DNA from: Bog-113 sp963752695
GTDB taxonomy: Bacteria; Acidobacteriota; Terriglobia; Bryobacterales; Bryobacteraceae
Assembly: GCA_963752695.1 (NCBI GenBank)
Contig: CAVVZB010000002.1
Location: 1,116,001-1,180,000, forward strand
Length of the DNA stretch: 64,000 nucleotides
Reading direction: 5' to 3'
Below are positions 26,189 through 35,223 of the stretch, in pieces. Position numbers and translations under genes: made by a program. The notes under the pieces are model-generated. The model ran no database searches and had not been told where the DNA came from. It saw nothing but the letters and a program-made list of their open reading frames with translations. Within the stretch, counting starts at the first letter, position 1. The number at the start of each line of letters is the position of its first letter.

Positions 26189-27958
26189 TTACCGGTTTTG
26201 GACGCTTACTCGCGCGGAATGCGCCGGGATTTCGTCCCCGTACGCGCCCGTTCCGAGCACCGTCTTTGTAGTTGCCGGAACCGGACACGCGGCGCGCGCC
26301 GGAGTTTCGGCGTTATTCATTTCGACGTACACGGTTTGTTCCGGTGCCGTCCGGCTGTACACCCACTGCTGTTTGGTGGCACACAGAGTGAGCGTTGTTC
26401 CGAGCCGGAGGGCTGGGAGGGACTGGCGAAGGTGCGTCAGCGTTTTCACATGTGTCCAGACTTCATCCTGCTCCGGCGTCCGTCCCGATTGGGTGAATGC
26501 AGATACTGGGAAGTCGCGGCGGTTGTCAGGGTCGGCGCCCCCGCGCATGGCAATCTCGTCGCCATAGTAAATCGTCGGCACGCCGCGCGATGTCAGCAGC
26601 CAGGTGAACGCGAGTTTCAGGCGCTCGACGGTCGCCCCTTCTTCATTCATAAAACGGATCACGTCATGGTTCCCGATGAAGGTTCCGAGGCGGTCGGGTG
26701 CAACGTACAGCGCGTCGTGTCCCAGCATCCCGGCGAGATCCTGTAAGCTACCGCTCCCGCGCGCCAGCACCTCCCGCACCTTGAAATATTGCGGAAAGTC
26801 AAAGACACTGAGTCCATCGCTCTGGAATGCAGAAGGGATGGCGGGATCGGCATCGAACACTTCGCCAATCACATTGACCTTGGGGAATTCGCGCCGAATT
26901 GCGTCCATCCACGTCTTCCAAAACGTGCGCGGCACGTACGGCAGCGTGTCCATGCGTATGGCGTCAAGCCCCGTGACTCCGATCCACCAGAGGGTGTTCT
27001 GGATAAGATAGCGGGCGCACTCCGGATCGTCCTGATTAAGATCGGGGAGAATGTCGGCAAACCAGCCGTCCAGAGTTTGAGCGCGTAATGTAGACGTGGA
27101 GTGCGGGTCGATGAGGGGCCACAATTGCCAGGTCTCGGTCACGTGATGGGCGGCAGTGCCGTGAAACCAGGTAGGCGTTGGCGGATCAGCAAGCCATGGG
27201 TGATAGGGTCCGGTATGGTTGGCAACCTCGTCCTGGACTAACTTAATCCCGGCGGCGTGGGCGGCGTCTGCCAGAGCGCGCAAGCTGTCGAGCGTGCCGA
27301 AGTGTTCCTCTACTCCGTAGAAGTCCACAGCGCCGTAGCCATGGTAGTCAGTGATAGGCTTGCCTTCCGGCGTTTCGCGTTCATTCAAGTGATTGACGTT
27401 GTCGTACCAGGGGTTCAGCCACAAGGCGGTTACGCCGAGCGCTTTGAAGTAGGGCAAATGGTCCTGAATGCCCTTAAGGTCGCCGCCGTGATAGTAGCGA
27501 GGCCGGGTTGGGTTGAACAGGCCCGGTGAGCCTGGCGGGTTATCGTTCGTGGAGTCGCCATTCGCAAAACGATCCGGCATGATCAAATACACAATGTCGT
27601 CGCTGGTCAGACCTCCAAAATGCCCGGCGTCCGGCAAGCGGTTAGAGAGCTCGAACGGCGCAGTGGCGGTTCCCTGCCCGGTTCGGATAGTGATTGGATG
27701 CCTGCCCGCGGGTGCGTCCGCCGGAATTTGAACGTCGATGAACAGATAAGTTCCGTTGGAATTGGTCGCTGCGTGGCTGAGTGGCAAGTCGCCGGTAACC
27801 TGTGCCCCGGCCAGATTTGATCCCCGAATCATCAGGCGGACGGGATTCAGCGCGGTGTGTGTCCACCAACTCGGCGGCTCCACTTTTGTGACAACGGGCT
27901 GAGCGAGGGCGCTGGCGGCGATCAAGAGCAAGGCGGAACAGAGTCGCATGGGTCTCAT
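26189..27958 (-). CDS. Secreted GH13 alpha-amylase family enzyme (cyclomaltodextrinase/neopullulanase-like)
   Basis: A 589-residue glycoside hydrolase with a signal peptide (MRPMRLCSALLLIAASALAQ). Residues about 20-110 form an Ig-like domain (TKVEPPSWWTH, LMIRGSNLAGAQV) of the cyclomaltodextrinase N-terminal type. The GH13 barrel follows: LIMPDRFANGD, VQDEVANHTGPYH, nucleophile segment DAIRMDTLPYV, acid/base segment VNVIGEVFD and the transition-state Asp in FIGNHDV. All three catalytic residues are present. Expected to act on alpha-1,4-glucans or maltodextrins in the periplasm or outside. Confidence 0.92.
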   Translation of the reverse strand: MRPMRLCSALLLIAASALAQPVVTKVEPPSWWTHTALNPVRLMIRGSNLAGAQVTGDLPLSHAATNSNGTYLFIDVQIPADAPAGRHPITIRTGQGTATAPFELSNRLPDAGHFGGLTSDDIVYLIMPDRFANGDSTNDNPPGSPGLFNPTRPRYYHGGDLKGIQDHLPYFKALGVTALWLNPWYDNVNHLNERETPEGKPITDYHGYGAVDFYGVEEHFGTLDSLRALADAAHAAGIKLVQDEVANHTGPYHPWLADPPTPTWFHGTAAHHVTETWQLWPLIDPHSTSTLRAQTLDGWFADILPDLNQDDPECARYLIQNTLWWIGVTGLDAIRMDTLPYVPRTFWKTWMDAIRREFPKVNVIGEVFDADPAIPSAFQSDGLSVFDFPQYFKVREVLARGSGSLQDLAGMLGHDALYVAPDRLGTFIGNHDVIRFMNEEGATVERLKLAFTWLLTSRGVPTIYYGDEIAMRGGADPDNRRDFPVSAFTQSGRTPEQDEVWTHVKTLTHLRQSLPALRLGTTLTLCATKQQWVYSRTAPEQTVYVEMNNAETPARAACPVPATTKTVLGTGAYGDEIPAHSARVSVQNR

Positions 27959-28005
27959 AAGTTATATCCCGCCTGTCTTCTGTAAAGTCTTGCCGCAAAC
28001 CGCCG

Positions 28006-28665
28006 ATGAGTCTAGCGAGGATCAACACCTACATGTCTTCTATTTCGCTGGCCTCCAGCCAGGCAACCGCCTATTTGCCGGGAAGCGCTTCTCCCGGCGC
28101 AGACCATATCTCAAAGAAGCCAGCCGACAGTTCGTCAGTTCAGGCAGGTTCGCCGGATTCGGTGTACCTAAGCCCAGGCACACGTGACCTGATTCAAACC
28201 GGCCGGATCGCGCTGAATGTGAAAGCCGGAAATATCACGAGCAGCCAAGCTTCCCAATTGTATTCGCAGGTATCCGTCCTACAAAAGCAGATTGCGGCGG
28301 ATAAGGCCGCCAACGGAGGCTCACTGAATGCTTCCGACGTCCAAAGCCTAGAACAGACCGCCACACAAACGAGCCAGCAGATCTATAGCGCGGCCCATGA
28401 TGGCGCAACCCCGTCGTCTGGAACGCCAGCGATAAGCGAGGCCAACCTGCGGAACATCTCGCAGACCGCGCGGATCGGGTTAGATGTGAAAGCGGGCAAT
28501 CTGACATCAACCCAGGCAAGCGGGTTTTATTCACAGATTCAAGCCACGGCTCAGCAGATCAAGACCGATCAACTAGGCAACAACGGCCCGCTCACAGCCG
28601 CCCAAGCCGCTGCCATCGACCAGACGCAAAGCCTGCTCAGCACCCAGATCAATAGCTTGGCCTAG
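28006..28665 (+). CDS. Two-repeat helical protein of unknown function
   Basis: A 219-residue, Ser/Ala/Gln-rich protein with no clear signal peptide. Two tandem copies of an approximately 70-residue module occupy residues about 62-135 and 146-219. The first has GRIALNVKAGNITSSQAS, the second ARIGLDVKAGNLTSTQAS. Each is followed by a long amphipathic helix, a GG/NG turn with S/P-L-x-A, and a last helix ending in Q-I. The arrangement recalls small bacterial proteins built on repeats of the form SGxLTxxEA...ADGGxLTxxE, but no function is known to me. An alternative start is the ATG at 28033. Divergent from the GH13 gene. Confidence 0.7.
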   Translation: MSLARINTYMSSISLASSQATAYLPGSASPGADHISKKPADSSSVQAGSPDSVYLSPGTRDLIQTGRIALNVKAGNITSSQASQLYSQVSVLQKQIAADKAANGGSLNASDVQSLEQTATQTSQQIYSAAHDGATPSSGTPAISEANLRNISQTARIGLDVKAGNLTSTQASGFYSQIQATAQQIKTDQLGNNGPLTAAQAAAIDQTQSLLSTQINSLA

Positions 28666-28729
28666 CTGATTTCTTCCTTGCAGGGCGCAAACTTGTAACC
28701 GCCTGCGCGCGGCGCACATCCCTGTACAC

Positions 28730-29896
28730 TTGACGCGAAGGAATTTTACATGGGCGGTAGGCGCCCTTTTCGGAAGCGGCGCTGGCGCTTGGGCGCAGGA
28801 AACGGACAATTCACCAGTTATCCGCGTCAATGTGGACCTGGTGAACTTCGCCTTCTCCGTCCGTAAGGCAACCACCGGAGAACTAGTCCCCAGTCTCACC
28901 CGGGACGATTTTCTTGTTTTCGAAGATGGCAAGCCGCAGGAGATCGCCAACTTCTCCCACGAGAATAATCTGCCCTTCGAACTGGGCATGCTGGTCGACG
29001 TCAGCAAGAGCCAGACTAATCTCATCGAAACCGAACGCCAGGCGGGCTCCTCGTTTTTCTCCAGCGTCATCCGTCTGCAGGACGAGGCGTTCGTGCTGAG
29101 TTTTGGCGTGGATACAACGCTGGTCCAGGACTTTACCGGCTCGGTTCCGAAGTTGAAATCAGCATTGGAGGCTCTAAAAGCCGATCCGATGCCCCGTCGT
29201 TTGGCTCGCGGTAACGGAGGTAATGGCGGAAGTTATCCCGGTGGCGGTTATCCAGGCGGAGGTTACCCAGGCGGAGGTTACCCTGGTGGCGGTCGCGGCG
29301 GTGCCTGGCCAGGTGGTGGCGGGGGCTGGCCAGGCGGCGGTGGCATGGGCCGCCGAGGTGGTGGCCGGGGACCCTCGAATCCGCAACCCGATCCCTCTCA
29401 AAAGCTAAACGGCAAGGGCACCCTGATGTTCGATGCCTTGTATCTCGCCTGCAAAGACGAAATTGCGCACAAAGAGGGCCGTAAGGCGCTGCTGCTGATT
29501 ACTGATGGCGAAGATCGCGGCAGCTACTACACGCGCGGCCAGGCGATTGAAGCCGCGCAGCGGGCGAACGCGATCATTTACAGCATCTACTACGCCGATC
29601 CGAAAATCTACCAGCTGAGGCGCGGAGGTCCCGAAGACATGACGGGCCCTAATGACCTGCAGGCGCTCTCGGATCAGACCGGCGGCCGTGTCTTCAAAGT
29701 CACCAAGGAACACACGCTCGAAGACGCGTTCACGGAACTGCAAGCCGAGATGCGAAGTCAATATACGCTCGCTTATAAGTCGACCAACCCCGACCGAAAT
29801 GGCCAGTTCCGTGAAGTCGAGATCCGTGCGAAGGCCGCCGGATATCAGGTGCAAACCCGCAAGGGCTACTACGCCACCCGCAGCCGCCTCTCCTAA
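28730..29896 (+). CDS. VWFA-related secreted protein (acidobacterial type) with Gly-rich insert
   Basis: A 388-residue exported protein. The TTG start gives a Tat-like signal, MTRRNFTWAVGALFG, with a probable cleavage after AWA. Then come the beta-sandwich IRVNVDLVNFAFSVR, and a VWFA domain with the metal-site strand MLVDVSKSQ, interrupted near residues 155-225 by a Gly/Pro/Tyr-rich insert, and resumed at GTLMFDALYLACKD and LLLITDGEDRGS. The last part (LQAEMRSQYTLAYKST) matches the usual C-terminus of the acidobacterial VWFA family. These proteins are numerous in the phylum; their role is unknown. Confidence 0.85.
   Translation: MTRRNFTWAVGALFGSGAGAWAQETDNSPVIRVNVDLVNFAFSVRKATTGELVPSLTRDDFLVFEDGKPQEIANFSHENNLPFELGMLVDVSKSQTNLIETERQAGSSFFSSVIRLQDEAFVLSFGVDTTLVQDFTGSVPKLKSALEALKADPMPRRLARGNGGNGGSYPGGGYPGGGYPGGGYPGGGRGGAWPGGGGGWPGGGGMGRRGGGRGPSNPQPDPSQKLNGKGTLMFDALYLACKDEIAHKEGRKALLLITDGEDRGSYYTRGQAIEAAQRANAIIYSIYYADPKIYQLRRGGPEDMTGPNDLQALSDQTGGRVFKVTKEHTLEDAFTELQAEMRSQYTLAYKSTNPDRNGQFREVEIRAKAAGYQVQTRKGYYATRSRLS
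29240..29299 (+). repeat. 15-base tandem repeat encoding Gly-Gly-Gly-Tyr-Pro
   Basis: Three near-identical 15-base units (29240-29254, 29255-29269, 29270-29284) and a partial fourth encode GGGYP repeats in the VWFA protein. Copies two and three differ by one base. The surrounding coding sequence up to 29372 keeps the Gly bias but is less regular. Confidence 0.85.
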
Positions 29897-29957
29897 TCCG
29901 ACTTAGCCGGGCAGGGTGGGCGCCGGGCTGCCATATACTTGTCAGTCGACAACTCCC

Positions 29958-31538
29958 ATGGCGTCCATACTGACTCGCATTTTCCTTTCCGCCTGCGCGC
30001 TCACCTTCGCATCCGGCCTTCCGGTGCAAGCGGCCGGCGATTGGCTCACCTACGGACACGACCCCCAGCGGTCGGGATGGGCCATTGAAGAGACCAAGCT
30101 GAGTCCGGCAAACGTCGGTCAGCTTTCGCTGCTGTGGAAGGCCAAGCTCAACAACGCCTCGTATCGGCTCTCCGCTTTGACTGCGCCAGTCGTCGCGAGC
30201 GAAGTGTCAACCAGCCACGGCGTCAAGAGCGTGGTCTACGTGGGCGGCATCACAGGTACAATGTTCGCGCTCGATACCGACACCGGCGACGTCGTTTGGT
30301 CGCGCACCTTCAAGTCGGTGATTCTTCCTGGCAAAGGCGGATATCAAGGCACATTTCTCTGTCCCAACGGCATTACCGCCACTCCTGTCATCGATAAGTC
30401 CACCGGGATCATTTACACCATCGCGCCGGATGGATCGCTCTACGGCCTAGACCTCGGAAGCGGTCTGGTGCGCTATGGGCCGGTGCAACTTGTCGCGCCG
30501 TTTTCGAAAAATTGGAGCCTGAACCTGGTTAATGGAGTCATCTACACGGTCCTGACCCAAGGGTGCGGCGGCGCCGTTTCGGGCTTCTACTCGGCAGACG
30601 TCCGCGATCGTCACCATCCCGTGATTCATCAGATGCTGCTGTCCAATACGGACACCGCTGGTATCTGGGGCCGTGGCGGCGCGATCGCCGGGACCAATGG
30701 GCGTATCTACGGAGCAACGGCGGACGGTCACTTCGATCCGCAGTCGGGCGATTACTCGAATTCTGTCGTCGCGGTGGCGGCGTCGGATCTGACTCTGCTC
30801 GACTATTTCCTACCGCCGAATTGGCCGTACCTGGCGAAGAAGGATTTAGATTTGGGTGCATCCAGTCCCGTGTTCTTTGGCTGGCATCAGCGCCATCTGC
30901 TTGCGAGCGGCGCAAAGGAAGGGCTCGTTTACCTGATGGATGCCGATAGCTTGGGCGGGGGTGATCATCAGAGCGCGCAGTATGTTTCTCCGCGTCTTGG
31001 TAACGATCGCGCGGTTTGCTGCGAAGGCCAAGGCATCTGGGGCGGCCTGAGCAGCGCGCGGGATGAGAACGGACAGACGTGGCTGTATGTCCCAATGGGC
31101 GGTCCACCCGCTGCAAATGGCGCAAGGTTCCCGATCACGAACGGCGAAGCCCCGCATGGCAGCATCATGGCTTTCCAAGTGGTTGAAGACGAGAAGTCGC
31201 ATGGACCCACGCTTCAGCCTGCGTGGATTTCGGGAGACTTCAGCGTTCCCGACCCGGTAATTGTGGCAAACGGCGTGGTTTTCGCGCTATCGACCGGCGA
31301 GAATCCGGTCCAACACGGACCCGAGGAAAATCGGCTGAAGAATACTCTTCCGGCTGTACTGAAAGCACTTGACGCCAAGACCGGCAAGGAACTCTTCAAT
31401 AGCGGGCCAGCAATGACTTCCTGGGTGCATTTCAGCGGGCTCGCGTTGGCAAATGGACGCGTCTTCGCGGTAGATCACGATTCCAATGTCTACTGCTTTG
31501 GGCTCGCGGCGGGTGCCGTGTCCCGAAAAACGCACTAG
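29958..31538 (+). CDS. Secreted PQQ-like beta-propeller protein (paralogue 1)
   Basis: A 526-residue exported protein with PQQ-enzyme-like repeats. The ATG at 29958 is chosen because it begins a signal peptide ending VQAAG; the frame extends further but without homology. The N-terminus GDWLTYGHDPQRSGWA is the hallmark of quinoprotein-like propellers. Several blades carry AxDxxTG-W motifs (FALDTDTGDVVWSR, KALDAKTGKELFNSG). A vicinal Cys-Cys pair occurs in AVCCEGQG, reminiscent of the disulfide of PQQ alcohol dehydrogenases, but no calcium/PQQ-ligand set could be verified. It is a close relative of the two propellers at 37.4-40.5 kb. The 3' end overlaps phoU by 4 bases, tail to tail. Confidence 0.85.
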   Translation: MASILTRIFLSACALTFASGLPVQAAGDWLTYGHDPQRSGWAIEETKLSPANVGQLSLLWKAKLNNASYRLSALTAPVVASEVSTSHGVKSVVYVGGITGTMFALDTDTGDVVWSRTFKSVILPGKGGYQGTFLCPNGITATPVIDKSTGIIYTIAPDGSLYGLDLGSGLVRYGPVQLVAPFSKNWSLNLVNGVIYTVLTQGCGGAVSGFYSADVRDRHHPVIHQMLLSNTDTAGIWGRGGAIAGTNGRIYGATADGHFDPQSGDYSNSVVAVAASDLTLLDYFLPPNWPYLAKKDLDLGASSPVFFGWHQRHLLASGAKEGLVYLMDADSLGGGDHQSAQYVSPRLGNDRAVCCEGQGIWGGLSSARDENGQTWLYVPMGGPPAANGARFPITNGEAPHGSIMAFQVVEDEKSHGPTLQPAWISGDFSVPDPVIVANGVVFALSTGENPVQHGPEENRLKNTLPAVLKALDAKTGKELFNSGPAMTSWVHFSGLALANGRVFAVDHDSNVYCFGLAAGAVSRKTH

Positions 31539-32200
31539 GCTTCCGGCGTTTCCCGCCGGTGGCGAACATCGATCCCACGCACCAGGAAAATCACGTCTTC
31601 TGCAATGTTGGTGGCGTGATCGGCGATGCGCTCCAGGTTGCGCGCGACGAATAAATATGCCAGCGAGCGGCGCACTTTGGAGCCGTCCGATTCCATCCCG
31701 GCCGTCAGCTGCTCGTAAATGGAGCTGCGCATCGCGTCGACTTCATCGTCGGCGGCCAGCACCTCGCGAGCTAAGTCCGCATCCCGGCCCACGAAAGCGC
31801 TGATGCTTTTTTCCACCATTCCTTCCACGCTCGCAGCCATGCGAGCAATCGGGACCTCAGGCTCAATCTGAGGCAGAGTCAGGATCGGCAAAGCACGCTG
31901 CACGATGCTGATGGCAAGGTCGCCCATTCGTTCCAAATCCGTGTTGATTTTTAGTGCGGCCACGATGAGGCGCATATCGCTCGCCACAGGCTGGTTAAGC
32001 GCCACCAGCCGCGTCGCCAGCTCGTCGACGCGGATCTCGAGCTGATTTATCAACGCCTCGTCCCGGATCACCTGCTTCCCGTAGATCTCGTTGCGATCCG
32101 TCAGGCACTGAACGCTTCGGCGGACGGATGATTCCACATACCCGGCCATTTCCAAGAGCAACTGTTCCAGACGATTGAGGTCTTCAAAAAAATGGCGCAT
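31535..32200 (-). CDS. phoU: Phosphate-specific transport regulator PhoU
   Basis: A 221-residue cytoplasmic protein made of two three-helix PhoU repeats. Metal-binding-type segments are MRLIVAALKINTDLERMGDLAISI and VARNLERIADHATNIAEDVIF, both with the E-R-x-x-D/A-H pattern. PhoU links the PstSCAB transporter to the PhoR kinase to repress the Pho regulon. No pst or phoBR genes lie in the window, so it is separated from its usual neighbours or the operon starts to the right on the minus strand without them. Confidence 0.92.
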   Translation of the reverse strand: MRHFFEDLNRLEQLLLEMAGYVESSVRRSVQCLTDRNEIYGKQVIRDEALINQLEIRVDELATRLVALNQPVASDMRLIVAALKINTDLERMGDLAISIVQRALPILTLPQIEPEVPIARMAASVEGMVEKSISAFVGRDADLAREVLAADDEVDAMRSSIYEQLTAGMESDGSKVRRSLAYLFVARNLERIADHATNIAEDVIFLVRGIDVRHRRETPEA

Positions 32201-32216
32201 GTCTCAGCTAACTAGA

Positions 32217-33179
32217 TTAGCTGGACATTACGGCCTGCACGCGCTCGGGTTCTTCGCCCAGCCACTTGGGGTTCTGGGCGGTTCCATCGTAAACGGATGT
32301 CGTCTTGAAAAGCTCGAACGCGCCAGTCTTCGCCGCGCCGGCTGTTTTGGCAAGAATCGCCTGCAATTCCACGTCGCTTAAGGGGTGGAACGTCCGCATG
32401 GCTTCGAAAGCCTGGTCGAGCAACGCCAGACTGTCCATGCCGGTGATCACTACCGACGTAGGTAGATTCAACGCGAAGTGCAGACACTCGATAGGGGTAA
32501 CGGTGTTCGAGGTCAGAATCTGTCCATTGGCCATCGTCTTCATTGCCAGTACGCCGATGTTGCGCTTCACCAACTCTGGCACGACCATCTTGGAGAAACT
32601 TCGGTAATGCGCGTCCATCACGTTCAAGGGCATCTGCGCGGAATCTAAAGTGATTCCGTGTTCTTCAGCAACCTCCAGCATGTGCAGATGGATGCGTGGA
32701 TCTTTATGTCCAGTGAAGCCGATATAACGAAGTTTGCCGGCCTGCTTGGCTTCCACTAAAGCCGCGTGCGCGCCTTCCGGGTCGAAGATGCGGTGCGGGT
32801 CCTCGAATCGCAGGATCTCATGATGCTGTACCAGGTCGATGCAATCGACATCAAGACGCTTTAGGGATTCTTCGAGCTGTTTGGCGGCCTCCTTCTTCGA
32901 GCGCCCGTCAATCTTGGTCATCAGAAACACCTTCTCCCGATAGCCGTCTTTCAGCGCTTTACCCATGCGCTTTTCGCTCGCGCCTTCGTTGTAGTCCCAG
33001 GAGTTGTCCATGAAAGTGATTCCGCGATCCACTGCGGTGCGGACAATTGCGATAGCGGTCTTTTCTTCAACGTGCTTCAGTGAAAGGTGCCATCCGCCAA
33101 CGCCGATTGCGGAAACCTTCTCTCCGGTGTGGCCCAAAACGCGATATTGCATTTCCCCGCTGGATTCCGTTCGCGACAT
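32217..33179 (-). CDS. Aldo/keto reductase
   Basis: NADPH-dependent aldo/keto reductase of about 320 residues. The ATG at 33179 has AGGA six bases upstream. An ATG nine codons in, at MQYRVLGHTGEKVSAIG, is where most relatives begin; a long 5' extension to 33503 is open but not homologous. The catalytic tetrad is visible: Asp and Tyr in MDNSWDYNEG, Lys in FLMTKIDGR and His in DLVQHHEI. Substrate unknown. Confidence 0.9.
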   Translation of the reverse strand: MSRTESSGEMQYRVLGHTGEKVSAIGVGGWHLSLKHVEEKTAIAIVRTAVDRGITFMDNSWDYNEGASEKRMGKALKDGYREKVFLMTKIDGRSKKEAAKQLEESLKRLDVDCIDLVQHHEILRFEDPHRIFDPEGAHAALVEAKQAGKLRYIGFTGHKDPRIHLHMLEVAEEHGITLDSAQMPLNVMDAHYRSFSKMVVPELVKRNIGVLAMKTMANGQILTSNTVTPIECLHFALNLPTSVVITGMDSLALLDQAFEAMRTFHPLSDVELQAILAKTAGAAKTGAFELFKTTSVYDGTAQNPKWLGEEPERVQAVMSS

Positions 33180-33308
33180 AGATCCTATTATCGAGTGGCG
33201 TAGAACAAGGCGGAACGGCATCGCGTTGCGGAATGAGCGAAACCATCCATGCCCACCGGCCGGGCTTCGGAAATACAGCTGAAACAATCCAGCTATCCTA
33301 TTGGGCTC

Positions 33309-35177
33309 ATGCACTCTTTCGGAATTTTCCTGGCGATTGCCGGGGTGATCGTTCCCGTCCAAGCGCTTCCGGCCGCAGACAAGCCCGCCGATGCCCTGGC
33401 CGAGTACATCAAGGCCAACTACACTAAATACGAATACAAAATCCCCGTGCGCGACGGTAAGAAGCTGTTTACACAGGTGTTCCGCCCGAAGGACACCGCG
33501 CACGCGTATCCGTTTCTACTCAATCGCACGCCGTATAGCGTGGGGCCGTACGGACCGGATAATTACCCGGCGATGCTCGGCCCTTCGGAGAAGTTCGCGA
33601 GGGAAGGTTACATCTTCGTGAAGCAGGATGTTCGTGGACGCTACCTCTCCGAGGGCACATTTGTCGAGATGACGCCCCATATTGACGTGCACCGCAACGC
33701 CTCCGACGTGGACGAAAGCAGCGACACTTACGACACCATTGATTGGCTGCTTAAGAATGTGCCGGGTAACAACGGCAAGGCGGGCATTTACGGGATCTCG
33801 TATCCCGGGTTTTATTCGATCGCTAGCATCCTGGACGCGCATCCGGCGTTGGTTGCCGCGTCACCTCAGGCGCCCATGATGGACCTGTTTTTCGGAGACG
33901 ACGCCTATCATAACGGCGCGTTCATGCTGGCAGCTAATTTTGGATTCTACACGTTCTTCAAAGTGCGAGGTGAGCCCGCGCCGCCACGCAAGGGCGAAGA
34001 GCAGTTTCAGTTCGGCACTCCCGATGGTTATGACTTTTATCTCCGCATGGGTTCTCTTGCCAATGGTGACGAGAAATACCTCAAGAAGCAAAATCATTAT
34101 TGGACCGATCAGGTGGATCATTCCACCTATGACGACTGGTGGAAACAGCGCGCCGTAGCTCCGCACATACACGACATTCGACCGGCGGTGCTGACCGTGG
34201 GGGGCTGGTTCGATGCCGAGGATCTACAGGGGCCTCTGCGCCTGTTCCGAACGATCCAGGCGCAAAGTCCAAAGACTGACAGTCGCATCGTCATGGGGCC
34301 TTGGGTGCATGGCGGCTGGTCGCGAGGAGAAGGCAACCATCTGGGCAATGTCAGCTTCCGCGCAGATACGGCGGTCTTCTTCCGTGACGAGATCCAGTTC
34401 CCCTTCTTCGAGCAGATGCTGAAGGGCAAAGCGGATGCGAAGCTGCCCCGCGCCTATATGTTCGAGACGGGAACCGATCAGTGGATGAAGTTCGAAGCCT
34501 GGCCGCCGCCTGCCGCGCGCAAGCAGTCGTTCTTCCTCTCGGCGGAAGGCAAGCTAGCGACGGCTGCCGGTCTGGGCAGCGCCTTCAGCCAGTACCTGAG
34601 TGATCCGAACAAGCCCGTTCCATTCACCATGCACACCGAAAACGAAGTGCCTCAGGATTATATGGACGCCGACCAGCGCTTTGCCGCCGCGCGCCCGGAC
34701 GTGCTGGTTTTCGAGACCGAGCCGCTCGACCACGACGTCGTAGTTGCGGGCCCAATCCACGTCCACTTGCGGGCGTCCACGTCCGGCACTGATTCCGATT
34801 TCGACGTGAAACTCATCGATGTCTACCCGAACGACTATGCCGATCCCGACCCCAATCCCGACGGCGTTCACATGGCCGGGTATCAGCAACTAGTGCGCGG
34901 CGACCCCTTCCGTGGCAAGTTCCGTAAAGGGTTCGAGAAACCGGTTCCCTTCCAACCGAACTTACCGGACGTTATCGACTGGAACATGCCAGACGTGCTG
35001 CACAGCTTCCGCACCGGCCACCGCATGATGGTCCAAGTGCAGAGCTCCTGGTTTCCGCTGACGGACCGCAACCCGCAGAAATTTGGGGACATTCCCAATA
35101 TGCACGCAGCGGATTTTAGGACCGCCATTCAGAAGATCTTCGCCGATTCCTATATCGAAATCGGGATTATTCCTTAA
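33309..35177 (+). CDS. Secreted CocE/NonD-family hydrolase (X-Pro dipeptidyl-peptidase-like)
   Basis: An exported serine hydrolase of about 622 residues. The ATG at 33309 begins a signal peptide MHSFGIFLAIAGVIVPVQAL; the frame is open upstream but the extension breaks the signal. The alpha/beta-hydrolase core has PVRDGKKLFTQVFRP, the oxyanion/Tyr region VKQDVRGRYLSEG, the nucleophile elbow GIYGISYPGFYS, and the C-terminal jelly-roll-like domain VVVAGPIHVHLRASTS. CocE-like enzymes hydrolyse esters or amides such as acyl-peptides or beta-lactams; the real substrate is unknown. Confidence 0.9.
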   Translation: MHSFGIFLAIAGVIVPVQALPAADKPADALAEYIKANYTKYEYKIPVRDGKKLFTQVFRPKDTAHAYPFLLNRTPYSVGPYGPDNYPAMLGPSEKFAREGYIFVKQDVRGRYLSEGTFVEMTPHIDVHRNASDVDESSDTYDTIDWLLKNVPGNNGKAGIYGISYPGFYSIASILDAHPALVAASPQAPMMDLFFGDDAYHNGAFMLAANFGFYTFFKVRGEPAPPRKGEEQFQFGTPDGYDFYLRMGSLANGDEKYLKKQNHYWTDQVDHSTYDDWWKQRAVAPHIHDIRPAVLTVGGWFDAEDLQGPLRLFRTIQAQSPKTDSRIVMGPWVHGGWSRGEGNHLGNVSFRADTAVFFRDEIQFPFFEQMLKGKADAKLPRAYMFETGTDQWMKFEAWPPPAARKQSFFLSAEGKLATAAGLGSAFSQYLSDPNKPVPFTMHTENEVPQDYMDADQRFAAARPDVLVFETEPLDHDVVVAGPIHVHLRASTSGTDSDFDVKLIDVYPNDYADPDPNPDGVHMAGYQQLVRGDPFRGKFRKGFEKPVPFQPNLPDVIDWNMPDVLHSFRTGHRMMVQVQSSWFPLTDRNPQKFGDIPNMHAADFRTAIQKIFADSYIEIGIIP

Positions 35178-35223
35178 TTGCAATCCGTTTTGGCGTGGAT
35201 CTCGTATTTTTAGTCAGGCTTAA

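Noticed and set aside
29212..29372. CRISPR-like array
   Set aside because: The repeats are contiguous, in frame and encode Gly/Tyr/Pro; there are no spacers.
33180..33503. 108-codon N-terminal extension of the aldo/keto reductase
   Set aside because: Not homologous and overlaps the start of the CocE-type gene; the reductase fold begins at MQYRVLG.
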